Positions 16,795 through 26,058 are shown, numbered from the stretch's first letter. The stretch is DNA of 64,000 nucleotides from Comamonadaceae bacterium (GCA_947442105.1 CANEVH010000007.1:1-64000), one strand, 5' to 3'. The notes: generated by a model not told the origin, from the letters alone. Numbers and translations are program-made.

Positions 16795-17418
16795 ATGCAG
16801 CTTTATTACGCCCCCCGCGCGCCCAACCCCCGGCGCGTGCAAATGTTCATGGCCGAGAAAAACATCAGCGGCATCGCCCTGGTACCGGTGGACCTGAACC
16901 AGGGCGAGCACTTTGGCGCCGCCTTTCGGGCCAAAAGCCCGCTGGCCAAAGTGCCGGCGCTCGAACTTGACGATGGCCGGGTGCTGACCGAAACCCGCGC
17001 CATTTGCAGCTACCTCGAAGGCCTGCACCCCGACATCAACCTCATGGGCGTGGACTTTGAGGAACGTGCCTTTATCGAGATGGCCGACCGCCGGGTCGAG
17101 TGGAGCCTGTTGCTGGGCATTGCCAACGCGGTGCGCCACACCCACCCCGGCTTGGCCCCGCTAGAGTCGCCCCAGTTTGCCGACTTTGGCCAGTCGCAAA
17201 AGGGCAAAGTGGCGCAAACCGCTGCGGTGTTTGACCAGCTCTTGCAAACCCAGGCCTGGATGGCCGGGCCGCGCTTCACCATTGCCGACATCACCGCCTT
17301 TTGCGCCCTGGAGTTCGGGCGCGCCTTGCTCAAGTTCACGCCCACCGACTTGGGCCTGCATGCCTTGCAAGAATGGCGCGACCGCATGGCGGCGCGACCG
17401 AGCGCCAAAGTGGTGTAG
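16795..17418 (+). CDS. Glutathione S-transferase family protein
   Basis: A 207-residue soluble protein with a thioredoxin-like N-terminal domain (MQLYYAPRAPNPRRVQMFM). It has the glutathione-binding SPLAKVPALELDDG and ETRAICSYLE elements and an all-helical C-terminal domain carrying FTIADITAFCALEF. The start at 16795 follows a GGAAGG ribosome binding site; open frame upstream overlaps pyrF and is not conserved. The substrate cannot be predicted. It is followed six bases later by the DUF218 gene. Confidence 0.93.
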   Translation: MQLYYAPRAPNPRRVQMFMAEKNISGIALVPVDLNQGEHFGAAFRAKSPLAKVPALELDDGRVLTETRAICSYLEGLHPDINLMGVDFEERAFIEMADRRVEWSLLLGIANAVRHTHPGLAPLESPQFADFGQSQKGKVAQTAAVFDQLLQTQAWMAGPRFTIADITAFCALEFGRALLKFTPTDLGLHALQEWRDRMAARPSAKVV

Positions 17419-17424
17419 CACGCC

Positions 17425-18216
17425 ATGTTTATCGCCTCCAAACTGCTGATTTTTTTGACCCAACCGCTGGCCTGGGCCGCAGCCTTGATGCTGCTGGCCC
17501 TGCTGCTACTGGGTCGTGCCGCCGCCACAAGCGGGGTCCGCAGGCGCTGGGGCCTGCGCGCACTGGGCTTGGCTTTGTTCGTGCTGCTGATCCAGGGCTG
17601 GGAGCCGCTGCCCGACGCGCTCTTGCGCCGCCTCGAAGACCCCTACGCGCGCACGCCCAGCGCCCAAGAGCTGCAGTCCTACCACGGCGTAGTGGTGCTG
17701 GGCGGCGCGCTCGAACCGTCCCAAGTGTGGGAAGGCCGCAGCCAATTCGCGCTGAACGATTCGGGCGAGCGCATGGTGGCGCCCCTGGTGCTGCTGCGCC
17801 AAAAGCCCGATCTGCAACTGCTGTTTACCGGCGGCGAAGGCGATTTCTTGGACAAGGGTTTATCAGAGGCAGCACGCGCGCGGATTTTTTACGAATCGCT
17901 GGGCCTGCCGCCCGCGCGCCTGCTCTTCGAAGACCGCTCGCGCACCACCTATGAAAACGCCATTTTGAGCGCCAAGGTGGCTGGCATTGACCCAACCCAA
18001 CCCTGGCTGCTGGTCACCTCCGCCTGGCACATGCGCAGGTCCGTGGCGACGTTTCAAAAAGCGGGGTGGAACGTCACCCCTTACGCCGTGGATTTCACCA
18101 CCGGCAGAGCAACACCATGGACCGCATATTCCTTGGTGCGCGGCAGCCGCAAATGGGCTTTGCTGCTGCACGAGTGGCTGGGTTTGCTGGCTTACCGGCT
18201 AGCCGGGCGGGCGTAA
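17425..18216 (+). CDS. YdcF/ElyC-like DUF218 membrane protein
   Basis: A 263-residue protein with two N-terminal membrane segments (about residues 8-30 and 42-62) and a DUF218 domain. The domain has GVVVLGGALEP, LLFTGGEGDFLDKG, FEDRSRTTYENA and LLVTSAWHMRRS. Members such as ElyC and SanA affect envelope integrity and peptidoglycan precursor handling; a catalytic role is not established. It is expected in the inner membrane with the domain periplasmic. It starts six bases after the glutathione transferase gene. Confidence 0.88.
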   Translation: MFIASKLLIFLTQPLAWAAALMLLALLLLGRAAATSGVRRRWGLRALGLALFVLLIQGWEPLPDALLRRLEDPYARTPSAQELQSYHGVVVLGGALEPSQVWEGRSQFALNDSGERMVAPLVLLRQKPDLQLLFTGGEGDFLDKGLSEAARARIFYESLGLPPARLLFEDRSRTTYENAILSAKVAGIDPTQPWLLVTSAWHMRRSVATFQKAGWNVTPYAVDFTTGRATPWTAYSLVRGSRKWALLLHEWLGLLAYRLAGRA

Positions 18217-18276
18217 TTTCCACGAGGGTGCGCAGCATCCCCCATCAAGAAAATTGGTATACGTGAAGGCCGTTCC

Positions 18277-19584
18277 TTAAACAGTCTCAACAGTCACCTT
18301 GTTGCGCACCGCCAGCACCTTGTCCACCCGCCGCCCGTCCAGGTCCACCACCTCAAAAATCCAGTGCTGACAGGCGATGCGTTCACCCAGAAGCGGCAAG
18401 CGCCCCGTAATCGACATCAGCAAACCGGCCAGGGTGTTGTAACGGCCCCGCTCTTCGCCGGGAAGCTCTTCCATGTCCAGGCGCGCCTTGAGTTCACCCA
18501 GGGGCATGACGCCGTCGAGCAACCAGGAGCCGTCGTCGCGCTCCGTGGCCCAAGCGTCGGCCTGGGCGCCGACTTGCAATTCGCCGGTAATCGCCTCCAG
18601 CAAGTCGCGCGGCGTCAGCAGGCCTTGCACCACGCCATATTCGTCCACCACAAACACCAAGCGCCCGGCTTGCAAGCGGAACTGCTCTAGCAACTCCATG
18701 CCGCTCAGGGTTTCGGGCACAAACGCGGCCGGCGACGCATGCGCGCCAATGGTGGCAGTGGGCTGACCGCGCAGGTCCAGGAGCTGCGCGACACTGATAG
18801 TGCCCACCACCTCATCGAGCGAGCCGCGGCACACCGGATACCACGAGTGCGCGCCTTTGCCACCGCCCAGCCCCGCCAGTTCCAGGCTGTGTGCCACCGT
18901 GCCCGAGGCGTCTAGCCATTGCACATCGGTGCGCGGTGTCATCAGCGAGGTCAGGGGCCGCTCGTCCAAGCGAAACACGTTTTGCACCATCTGGTGCTCG
19001 TGCTCTTCAATCACCCCTGCATCCACCCCCTCCTCCAGACTGGCCGTGATTTCCTCTTCGGTCACAGCGCGTGAGGCATTGGTATCAATACGCAGCAGCT
19101 TGAGCGTGGCCGCCGTGGTGCCAGAGAGCAATTTGACAAAAGGCTTGGCCGCCATGGCCAACCACAGCATGGGCCGGGCCACCCAGCAGGCCACCACTTC
19201 GGGGTGCAACTGACCGATGCGCTTGGGCACCAGCTCGCCAAAAATAATGGTGGTAAAGGTGATGGCCGTCACCACCAGCGCGGTGGCGCTGATCGCTGCC
19301 GCTTTCTCGGAAACGCCCCACACCTGCAACCACCCCGCCACGCCAACGCTGAACGCCGCCTCCCCCACAATGCCGTTGAGCACGCCGATGGAGGTAATGC
19401 CCACTTGCACCGTGGACAAAAATTGGTTGGGGTTGCCCAGCAGCTCCAGCGCGGCCTTGGCGCCTTGGTTGCCTGCCTCGGCCAAAGCGCCCAATCGCGA
19501 ACGCTTGCTCCCTGCCAGCGCCAGCTCAGACATGGCAAACACGCCGTTGAGCAGTGTCAAAAAAACGATCAGCAAGAATTCCAT
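18277..19584 (-). CDS. CNNM/CorC-type hemolysin-family membrane protein
   Basis: An inner-membrane protein of the UPF0053 group, associated with magnesium or cobalt efflux. The 435-residue protein has an N-terminal DUF21 domain with about four membrane segments (FLLIVFLTLLNGVFAMSELA, TFTTIIFGELVPKRIG). Paired CBS domains follow (PLTSLMTPRTDVQWLD and GRLVFVVDEYGVVQGLLTPR). A CorC/HlyC C-terminal domain follows (DGSWLLDGVMPLGELK). The start at 19584 opens exactly onto the first membrane helix. An in-frame ATG at 19614 would add ten atypical residues. The start codon is 23 bases from that of the divergent apaH. Confidence 0.92.
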   Translation of the reverse strand: MEFLLIVFLTLLNGVFAMSELALAGSKRSRLGALAEAGNQGAKAALELLGNPNQFLSTVQVGITSIGVLNGIVGEAAFSVGVAGWLQVWGVSEKAAAISATALVVTAITFTTIIFGELVPKRIGQLHPEVVACWVARPMLWLAMAAKPFVKLLSGTTAATLKLLRIDTNASRAVTEEEITASLEEGVDAGVIEEHEHQMVQNVFRLDERPLTSLMTPRTDVQWLDASGTVAHSLELAGLGGGKGAHSWYPVCRGSLDEVVGTISVAQLLDLRGQPTATIGAHASPAAFVPETLSGMELLEQFRLQAGRLVFVVDEYGVVQGLLTPRDLLEAITGELQVGAQADAWATERDDGSWLLDGVMPLGELKARLDMEELPGEERGRYNTLAGLLMSITGRLPLLGERIACQHWIFEVVDLDGRRVDKVLAVRNKVTVETV

Positions 19585-19607
19585 GGATCTGGCGCGAAAA
19601 TGAACAC

Positions 19608-20468
19608 ATGGCACTTTACTTGATCGGCGATGTGCAGGGCTGCGACAGCGCCCTGGCGCGCCTGCTGAACGACATCGCGTTTTCCCCCAGCCGCGACACG
19701 CTCTACCTGCTGGGCGACCTGGTCAATCGCGGTCCCGATTCACTTGGCGTGCTGCGGCGGCTCATGGCGCTCGATGGCGCGGCGCACTGCCTGCTGGGCA
19801 ACCACGACCTGCATTTGCTGGCCGTGGCGCAGGGCGTGCGCGGCCCCGGCCGGGGCGACACCCTGGGCGAGGTGCTGGCCGCCAGCGACCGAGGCGTTTT
19901 GCTGGACTGGCTGCGCCAGCAGTCCCTGGCGCTGCCGCCGGATGTGGCAGGCCACCGCTTGCTGCTGGTGCACGCCGGCGTGCTGCCAAGCTGGAGCCGC
20001 GCGCGCACGCTGGCGCTGGCCGCAGAGGTGCAAGACGCGCTGCGGGGCGCGGACTACGGCGAATTTCTGCACGCCCTCTATGGCAATGCGCCCACGCGGT
20101 GGAGCGAGGACTTGCAGGGCGCGGACCGCCTGCGCGTGATCGTCAATGCGCTGACCCGGCTGCGGTATTGCGACGCCCAGGGCGTGATGGAGTTCAAAAC
20201 CAGCGGCGGCATAGACCGAGCCCCGCCAGGCCATATGCCGTGGTTTGACGTGCCAGGGCGGGCGACCGCTAATGACACCGTGGTCTTTGGCCACTGGTCT
20301 GCACTGGGTGGGCTGATGCGGGAAAACGCAATGGCCCTGGACACGGGCTGTGTGTGGGGCGGCTGCCTGAGCGCCTTGCGCCTGGACCCGCAGCAAGCGC
20401 CCGGCGCACTGGGCTGGACCCTGCACCAGGTTCACTGCGACGCCGCACAACCCATGGGCGAACAGTAA
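19608..20468 (+). CDS. apaH: Symmetrical bis(5'-nucleosyl)-tetraphosphatase ApaH
   Basis: ApaH hydrolyses Ap4A to two ADP, and also removes Np4 caps from RNA. The 286-residue metallophosphatase has the calcineurin-like signature LIGDVQGCDSAL, LLGDLVNRGPDS, LGNHDLHLLA and LLVHAGVLPSW. The C-terminal FGHWSALGG and LDTGCVWGG motifs are ApaH-specific. The ATG at 19608 is the start that opens directly onto the first metal-binding motif. It is transcribed divergently from the CNNM gene across only 23 bases. Confidence 0.96.
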   Translation: MALYLIGDVQGCDSALARLLNDIAFSPSRDTLYLLGDLVNRGPDSLGVLRRLMALDGAAHCLLGNHDLHLLAVAQGVRGPGRGDTLGEVLAASDRGVLLDWLRQQSLALPPDVAGHRLLLVHAGVLPSWSRARTLALAAEVQDALRGADYGEFLHALYGNAPTRWSEDLQGADRLRVIVNALTRLRYCDAQGVMEFKTSGGIDRAPPGHMPWFDVPGRATANDTVVFGHWSALGGLMRENAMALDTGCVWGGCLSALRLDPQQAPGALGWTLHQVHCDAAQPMGEQ

Positions 20469-20510
20469 AGGCTGGCCGCATCGGCTGCACCCCACTTCAA
20501 AAAAGCGAGA

Positions 20511-20558
20511 GTGAAAGAACTTTCATGGTTGGGCGGGCTTCACAGCTTCATGGAAAGT
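20511..20558 (+). repeat. Dispersed repeat, copy 2
   Basis: GTGAAAGAACTTTCATG (20511-20527), a 16-base spacer, and AGCTTCATGGAAAGT (20544-20558) repeat the two blocks found inverted at 15218-15253. It lies in the 212-base gap between the convergent apaH and helicase genes. A third partial echo (CTTCATGTAACTT) follows near 20599. No transcription terminator with a T tract was found in this gap. Confidence 0.5.
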
Positions 20559-20680
20559 TAGGTGAACAAACCTTCCTGATTAAGCGCGCTGCGCGCCTTC
20601 ATGTAACTTGGGGCGGACTGCCCTTGCCGCGCCTGCGGTGCAGCATCGGCGCACTGGCGCCAACGCGGCACTGGCCCGGC

Positions 20681-22240
20681 TTACTCGGCTTTGAACAAAG
20701 CCGCTACGCGGCGCTTGGGCTTGATATTGGCCGAAATGCTGCGCACACCCGAGCGCGGCGCAGCCTCCCAAGACGGTGCCACTTCAGGCGCCACGCTGGG
20801 CTCGTACGGTTTGTCAAAAAACGGGTCGCGCGGCGCAGCGGGTGGCCGCGTGTAGTCGCGCCGGGGCGCGCGCTCATCGCGTGCCGGGCGGGCGAACTGG
20901 CCTTCGTGGGCCACGTCGCGCACCGCACCGCTGTGGGCACGCGAGGGGCGGCGGGAGTCGTCGCGTGCGGCATCGCTGTACATGCGACGGCCGTCGTTAA
21001 TACGGCCCTGCACCGCAATATCGGGCGTGTCCTGCGGGAATTCGATGGCCTCAAGTTCCACCTTGATCTTGATCAGCTTCTCAATATCGGCCAGCAAGCG
21101 GGCGTCGTTTTTGCCGCCCACAAAGCTCACCGCTAGGCCGGACGCACCCGCACGCCCGGTGCGGCCAATGCGGTGCACATAGTCTTCGGCGTTAAAGGGC
21201 AGGTCAAAGTTAAAAACTGCTGGCACATCTTTGATGTCCAGGCCGCGCGCGGCCACGTCGGTGCAGACCAGCAAATCGACTTCACCACTTTTGAAGGCTT
21301 CGAGCGCCTTGAGCCGCTCGTCCTGGCTCTTGTCCCCGTGCAGCGCGGTGGTTTTGAGGCCTTCGCGCTCCAGCGAGCGGGCCAGGCGGGCGCAACCAAG
21401 CTTGCTGTTGACGAACACAAAGGCCTGCTTCATGCCGCGTGTTTTCAGAATCTGGTGCAAGGCGGCACGCTTGTCGTCTTCGCCCACGCTGTAAAAGCGC
21501 TGCTCGACCGTTGACGCCGTGGCGTTGGAGCGGGCCACTTCAATGGTGACCGGGTTTTGCAAATAGCTGTTGGCCAGGCGCTTGATCTCGGGCGAGAAGG
21601 TGGCCGAGAACAGCAGCGTCGTGCGCTGCTTAGGCAAGTAGCTCAAGATGCGCTGCAGATCGGGCAAAAAGCCGATGTCGAGCATGCGGTCCGCTTCGTC
21701 AAGCACCACATATTCCACTTGGTTGAGCACTGCGTTTTTCGCCTCAATGTGGTCGAGCAAACGACCGGGGGTGGCCACCAGCACTTCCACGCCTTTTTTC
21801 AACTCCAGGGTTTGGGGCTTCATGTCCATGCCGCCAAACACCACCGCGCTGCGCAAATGGGTGTATTTGGCGTAGAGCTTGACCTGCTCGGCCACCTGCA
21901 CCGCCAACTCCCGCGTGGGCAAGAGCACCAGCGCGCGCACCGGGTGGCGCGCGGGCGAGGTGGACGGGTTTTCATGCTTGAGCATGCGCTGCAGCAGGGG
22001 CAGTGCAAAGGCTGCGGTTTTGCCGGTGCCGGTTTGGGCTGCGCCCATCACGTCTTGGCCGGTCAGCACCACGGGAATGGCCTGGGCCTGGATGGGCGTC
22101 ATGGTCTCGTAGCCCATTTCGGCCACTGCGCGCGCCAAGCTGGGAGCCAGCTGCAACTGGGCAAAAGCCATCACCGGGGTGTCGATTGACAGGGCCTGGG
22201 GTGCGGCGGGGGATGGGGTTTCAGTAATCAAGTCGGGCAT
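20681..22240 (-). CDS. rhlE: DEAD-box RNA helicase, RhlE type
   Basis: An ATP-dependent RNA helicase acting in ribosome assembly or RNA decay. The 519-residue protein has all core motifs: AQTGTGKT (I), PTRELA (Ia), TPGR (Ib), DEAD (II), SAT (III) and HRIGRTGRAG (VI). The C-terminus from about residue 395 is a basic, Arg/Pro/Asp-rich low-complexity tail. It ends in IKPKRRVAALFKAE, as in RhlE-like proteins of Burkholderiales. Start ATG 22240 is preferred to the TTG nine bases upstream; neither has a strong ribosome binding site. Confidence 0.94.
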   Translation of the reverse strand: MPDLITETPSPAAPQALSIDTPVMAFAQLQLAPSLARAVAEMGYETMTPIQAQAIPVVLTGQDVMGAAQTGTGKTAAFALPLLQRMLKHENPSTSPARHPVRALVLLPTRELAVQVAEQVKLYAKYTHLRSAVVFGGMDMKPQTLELKKGVEVLVATPGRLLDHIEAKNAVLNQVEYVVLDEADRMLDIGFLPDLQRILSYLPKQRTTLLFSATFSPEIKRLANSYLQNPVTIEVARSNATASTVEQRFYSVGEDDKRAALHQILKTRGMKQAFVFVNSKLGCARLARSLEREGLKTTALHGDKSQDERLKALEAFKSGEVDLLVCTDVAARGLDIKDVPAVFNFDLPFNAEDYVHRIGRTGRAGASGLAVSFVGGKNDARLLADIEKLIKIKVELEAIEFPQDTPDIAVQGRINDGRRMYSDAARDDSRRPSRAHSGAVRDVAHEGQFARPARDERAPRRDYTRPPAAPRDPFFDKPYEPSVAPEVAPSWEAAPRSGVRSISANIKPKRRVAALFKAE

Positions 22241-22256
22241 GCATAGCAAGAATGGT

Positions 22257-22275
22257 TGCTATCCGTCCGATAGCA
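22257..22275. promoter_or_regulatory. Inverted repeat in the helicase 5' region
   Basis: TGCTATC and GATAGCA form a perfect 7-bp stem around a CGTCC loop, 17 bases upstream of the helicase start. RNA helicase genes are often controlled through leader structure. This hairpin could act in the mRNA leader or as an operator; no further support is visible. Confidence 0.4.
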
Positions 22276-22328
22276 GGTTGGCCCCAAGAGGCGGGGGTCA
22301 CTACACATTATCCCCGATACGGGGCGTA

Positions 22329-22895
22329 TCAGGTTTTGGGCAAGGTCACACCGGTTTGGCCCTGGTACTTGCCGCCCCGGTCTTTGTAGCTGGTCTCGCA
22401 GACTTCGTCGCTCTCAAAAAATAGCACCTGCGCGCAACCCTCGCCGGCATAGATTTTGGCGGGCAGCGGCGTGGTGTTGGAAAACTCCAGGGTCACATAG
22501 CCCTCCCACTCCGGCTCAAAGGGCGTGACGTTGACGATGATGCCGCAGCGCGCATACGTGCTTTTGCCCAGGCAAATGGTCAGCACATTGCGCGGAATGC
22601 GGAAGTACTCCAAGGTGCGCGCCAGCGCAAAGCTGTTAGGCGGGATGATGCACACGTCGTCGTGAAAATCGACAAAGCTTTTTTCGTCAAAGTTCTTCGG
22701 GTCCACCACCGTGCTGTGGATGTTGGTAAACACCTTGAACTCGGGCGCGCAGCGAATGTCATAGCCGTAGCTGCTGGTGCCGTAGGAGATGATTCTTTTG
22801 CCGTCCACCTGGCGCACTTGGCCCGGCTCAAAGGGCTCGATCATGCCGGTGGATTCGGCCATGCGGCGTATCCATTTGTCGCTTTTGATGCTCAT
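22329..22895 (-). CDS. dcd: dCTP deaminase
   Basis: The enzyme deaminates dCTP to dUTP, the main source of dUMP for thymidylate in proteobacteria. The 188-residue length is typical. Motifs include [15 protein letters not shown], the substrate-binding [23 protein letters not shown] (catalytic Glu) and [13 protein letters not shown]. The ATG at 22895 follows an AGGAG site at ideal distance. It is the gene just downstream of the tRNA-Pro on the same strand. Confidence 0.97.
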   Translation of the reverse strand: MSIKSDKWIRRMAESTGMIEPFEPGQVRQVDGKRIISYGTSSYGYDIRCAPEFKVFTNIHSTVVDPKNFDEKSFVDFHDDVCIIPPNSFALARTLEYFRIPRNVLTICLGKSTYARCGIIVNVTPFEPEWEGYVTLEFSNTTPLPAKIYAGEGCAQVLFFESDEVCETSYKDRGGKYQGQTGVTLPKT

Positions 22896-22987
22896 CGAAG
22901 AACTCCTGTGGAACCCCAGGGCGCCTATTGCACGGCCCCAGGGCGTCTGCTGGGAACCCGCGCAAACTGGCGAGCCCCATGCAAAAT

Positions 22988-23064
22988 TGGTCGGGGTGAG
23001 AGGATTCGAACCTCCGGTCTCTACGTCCCGAACGTAGCGCTTTACCAGACTAAGCTACACCCCG
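22988..23064 (-). tRNA. tRNA-Pro (anticodon CGG)
   Basis: The minus strand folds as a complete cloverleaf of 77 bases including an encoded CCA. The acceptor stem is CGGGGTG/CACCCCG with discriminator A. The anticodon stem CTACG/CGTAG encloses loop TTCGGGA, giving anticodon CGG, which reads the proline codon CCG. The T arm carries GGTTCGAATCC. It lies 92 bases upstream of dcd. Confidence 0.97.
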
Positions 23065-23189
23065 CAGTGCTGTTCACGCCGGGCTGGGGGACAGTCCGCG
23101 TGCGAGCGCGAGATTCTAGCAAGGGCAGTGGCGCACCACCCGCTCATCACCCGCTCATCACCCGCGTACATCACCCCCGCAAGTCCGCT

Positions 23190-23891
23190 TCAAATGGGCA
23201 GGGACGCGAAGGTTTCGTAGGTCTTTTTGAGCCAGTTTTTGGCCCGCTGGCGTTCCAGCATCCCCAAAGAGTCAGGGCCGGAGGTTTGGTTGACCGCAGC
23301 CCAGAAGCTGGCGTCTTGGCGGTCAATTTTTCGCATGCTGCTTTCCTGCAAAAGGCCCAGATTCACCACCTGCGCGCCCTGTTTGCGCGCTTTTTCCAGG
23401 GCGCTGGAGTGGTCAATCTGCGAAAAGTCGCTGCCACGGCCCTGGTTTTTGACCACCACATAGTTGGGCCCCGCGCCATAGGTGTCCACCAAGCGGTCCA
23501 GCAAATCCACGGAGTCTTTGCCCGCATCGGCCACATGCCAAAAATTGACCGTCACGCCCATTTCGGCCATCAAGGGCAACAATACCGAATCGTCTATCCA
23601 GCGGGCAAGCGGCGTTGCGGTTTGCGCGGCCAAATCCACTATGACGCTTTGGTAGACCTCACCGTGCGCATTTACCAAGGCCTGGGCGATGGCGTCCAAA
23701 CTCTCGTAGCTGTCCACAATGACGGGCGAGGCAAAGTCTCGGTAGAAGCGGGTAAAGGTAGTGTGCGAGCGGTCGGTGTCAAAGCCCACGAAAGGCCGTT
23801 GCTGGTCAATCAAGTACTGGGCCAAGACGCGGGAGACGACCGACTTGCCGACGCCGCCTTTTTCGCCGCCTATGAAATTGAGTGAGTTCAT
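23190..23891 (-). CDS. Orphan ParA/MinD-like P-loop ATPase
   Basis: A 233-residue cytoplasmic ATPase with a deviant Walker A motif (FIGGEKGGVGKS) at the N-terminus, GFDTDRSHTTFTRFY after it and VIVDLAAQTA as the Walker B region. This is the MinD/ParA/CobQ fold, closest in feel to small orphan ParA-like or mobilisation-type ATPases. The start at 23891 opens right at the P-loop strand; upstream codons add atypical sequence. No ParB, MinC/E or partner gene is adjacent: tRNA-Pro and dcd lie downstream, gpsA upstream. Its role is unknown. Confidence 0.75.
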   Translation of the reverse strand: MNSLNFIGGEKGGVGKSVVSRVLAQYLIDQQRPFVGFDTDRSHTTFTRFYRDFASPVIVDSYESLDAIAQALVNAHGEVYQSVIVDLAAQTATPLARWIDDSVLLPLMAEMGVTVNFWHVADAGKDSVDLLDRLVDTYGAGPNYVVVKNQGRGSDFSQIDHSSALEKARKQGAQVVNLGLLQESSMRKIDRQDASFWAAVNQTSGPDSLGMLERQRAKNWLKKTYETFASLPI

Positions 23892-24078
23892 GGTGTTGGA
23901 AGTGTTGTTTTCAAGAATGCACCCAAAGCGAGATGCGGCTGTAACCAAGCAAAAAGCGTGCTTGCGCTAGGTCTATTTTTACCTGAAGAAGGCCAGTGGT
24001 CCGGTCCACGCGTCCCTGCGCGCCTGGGCGAACAAAGGATTTACCGCGTAACCGTGAACCGCCGCCATCCGATGCACG

Positions 24079-25092
24079 CTAAAACTCCTGCCCCGGCCCG
24101 CGCCCCATCAGCGCCGCCACCGCCTGCTGTGGGTGCAGACGGCCATCGAGCAGGTCGACCACGGCTTGGGCAATCGGCATTTCCATCCCCACGGCGTGCG
24201 CGCGTTGCACTACCGTTCGGGCGCTGTACACACCCTCGGCCACATGGCCCAGCGTGTCCACCGCTTGCGCCAGCGTTTTGCCCTGTGCCAGCGCCAGGCC
24301 GACGCGGCGGTTGCGCGACAGGTCGCCGGTGGCGGTCAGCACCAAATCACCCAGCCCGCTAAGGCCCATAAAGGTCTCAGCTTGGGCGCCCAGCGCAATA
24401 CCCAGGCGTGTCATTTCGGCCAGGCCGCGCGTGATCAAGGCCGCGCGTGCGTTAAGGCCCAGGTTCAGGCCGTCGCACAAGCCGGTGGCAATGGCCAGCA
24501 CGTTTTTGACCGCACCACCCACCTCCACGCCGACCACATCCTCGCTCGAATACACACGCAACAAGGGGCTGTGAAATGCGTCCACCAGCGCCTGGCGCAC
24601 TGCGGCGTGGGCACTGGCCGCGACCAGCGCGGTGGGCTGGCCGCGTGCAACCTCATGGGCAAAACTCGGGCCGCTGAGCACGCCTGCGCGCATCTGCGGC
24701 GCCACCTGGGCCTGCACCTCATGGCCCAACAAGCCCCAGTCGGCATCCGCCTGGGCCGACTCGAAGCCCTTGCACACCCAGGCCAAAGGAAGGGGCAAGG
24801 CCACCAACTGGCCGAGCACCCCGCGCAGCCCAGACATAGGAGTGGCCACGACAACCAGATCCTGCGCAGCAAGCTGGGCTTGCAGCGCCTCAGCAGCGCC
24901 TTGCAACACGTTCAAAGTGGTGGGCAAGGCAAAGCCCGGCAAATAGCGGGCGTTTTCGCGCTGGCTTTGCAGCACTTGTTGGTGCTCAGGGCTGCGCGAC
25001 CACAGACTCACCGTGTGGCCCTGTGCGTTCTGGCTTGCACCAATCGCCAAGGCGGTGCCAAACGCGCCGGCACCAAGCACCAAAATTTTCAT
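24079..25092 (-). CDS. gpsA: Glycerol-3-phosphate dehydrogenase [NAD(P)+]
   Basis: GpsA reduces dihydroxyacetone phosphate to sn-glycerol 3-phosphate for phospholipid synthesis. The 337-residue protein opens with the NAD-binding [16 protein letters not shown]. It contains [18 protein letters not shown] with the catalytic lysine and the [14 protein letters not shown] and SRNRRVG elements. It lies 43 bases downstream of secB in the conserved secB-gpsA order of betaproteobacteria. Confidence 0.97.
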   Translation of the reverse strand: MKILVLGAGAFGTALAIGASQNAQGHTVSLWSRSPEHQQVLQSQRENARYLPGFALPTTLNVLQGAAEALQAQLAAQDLVVVATPMSGLRGVLGQLVALPLPLAWVCKGFESAQADADWGLLGHEVQAQVAPQMRAGVLSGPSFAHEVARGQPTALVAASAHAAVRQALVDAFHSPLLRVYSSEDVVGVEVGGAVKNVLAIATGLCDGLNLGLNARAALITRGLAEMTRLGIALGAQAETFMGLSGLGDLVLTATGDLSRNRRVGLALAQGKTLAQAVDTLGHVAEGVYSARTVVQRAHAVGMEMPIAQAVVDLLDGRLHPQQAVAALMGRGPGQEF

Positions 25093-25135
25093 GGCGATGT
25101 GGGAATGTGGAGCGCCCGGGCGCGCCCACGGTCCC

Positions 25136-25594
25136 TTATTGCGTCAGCGTGGCCGCTTCACTGGTTTGCGCGGCCTGGTTTTGTTGCTGCTCGTACATGG
25201 CCTGGAAGTTGATCTCTGACAGGTGCACAGGCGGAAATCCGCCGCGCTGAATCAGGTCCGCCACGTTGCCACGCAGATAGGGATAGACGATTTGCGGGCA
25301 AGCGATGCCCATGATCTGGCCCATTTGCTCTTGTTCGAGGTTGCGTATCTCAAAAATTCCCGCTTGCTTGGCTTCCACCAAAAACACGGTCTTGTCCTTG
25401 ATTTTGGTTTGAACGGTGGCGGTGACGCACACCTCGAAAATACCTTCGGCCACCGGATTGGCTTCCACGCCAAGCTGAATGTCCACGGTAGGCTGCTCTT
25501 GCTCAAGCAAGATGGCGGGGGAATTAGGCTGCTCCAAGGACGCTTCTTTGAGGTACACGCGCTGGATTTGGAATACGGGTTCTTGGTCTGCCAT
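25136..25594 (-). CDS. secB: Protein-export chaperone SecB
   Basis: SecB is a tetrameric cytoplasmic chaperone that keeps preproteins unfolded and delivers them to SecA. The 152-residue protein shows [38 protein letters not shown], and the C-terminal [16 protein letters not shown] characteristic of SecB. It has its own upstream region: a rho-independent terminator lies between it and grxC, so secB-gpsA is probably transcribed separately. Confidence 0.97.
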   Translation of the reverse strand: MADQEPVFQIQRVYLKEASLEQPNSPAILLEQEQPTVDIQLGVEANPVAEGIFEVCVTATVQTKIKDKTVFLVEAKQAGIFEIRNLEQEQMGQIMGIACPQIVYPYLRGNVADLIQRGGFPPVHLSEINFQAMYEQQQNQAAQTSEAATLTQ

Positions 25595-25621
25595 GGTGGT
25601 TTCTTTTCGGGGTTAAACAAA

Positions 25622-25649
25622 AGCCCACCCGCTCAAACGCCGGTGGGCT
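25622..25649 (-). terminator. Rho-independent terminator after grxC
   Basis: Read on the minus strand, AGCCCACC and GGTGGGCT form an 8-bp stem over a 12-base loop, followed directly by TTTGTTTAACC. It lies between grxC and secB, so it would end the rhodanese-grxC transcript. Confidence 0.75.
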
Positions 25650-25735
25650 CACAAAAACGCAGTCAACGTGCCCCATGCACGCAACTCCTGAATTATGTCA
25701 GGACCCGCAGCCCCAAAAGATGCTGCGGCCGCCGC

Positions 25736-25996
25736 TCACGCCTGCATCAGCAGGGGCATGAGCCCCTCTTTGCCGTCGAGCGCCACCAAGTCGTCGAAGC
25801 CGCCCACGTGGGTGGCGCCAACAAAGATCTGCGGCACCGTGCGGCGACCGGTAATCTCCATCATGGTGGCCCGCTCTTGCGGATTGACATCGATGCGAAT
25901 TTCTTCAATCTGCTCAACACCCTTGGACTTGAGCAGGCGCTTGGCCTGCACGCAGTAGGGACAGACAGCGGTGGTGTACATCTTGACGACTTGCAT
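25736..25996 (-). CDS. grxC: Glutaredoxin 3
   Basis: A small cytoplasmic dithiol oxidoreductase that reduces disulfides with glutathione. The 86-residue protein has the active site AVCPYCVQAK (CPYC), the cis-proline RRTVPQIFVG and GGFDDL for glutathione binding. It lies 62 bases after the rhodanese gene, an arrangement conserved in this bacterial group. Confidence 0.96.
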   Translation of the reverse strand: MQVVKMYTTAVCPYCVQAKRLLKSKGVEQIEEIRIDVNPQERATMMEITGRRTVPQIFVGATHVGGFDDLVALDGKEGLMPLLMQA

Positions 25997-26058
25997 GGCT
26001 ATTTTTTCCAGAATGGCGGTTGCGGTTGCGGTTTCAGGTGCGTTCGGCGGCGATGGGC

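Noticed and set aside
23138-23175. Short direct repeats ACCCGCTCATC near tRNA-Pro as a possible CRISPR or att site
   Set aside because: Only two to three very short copies with no spacer pattern, and no integrase gene is near the tRNA.
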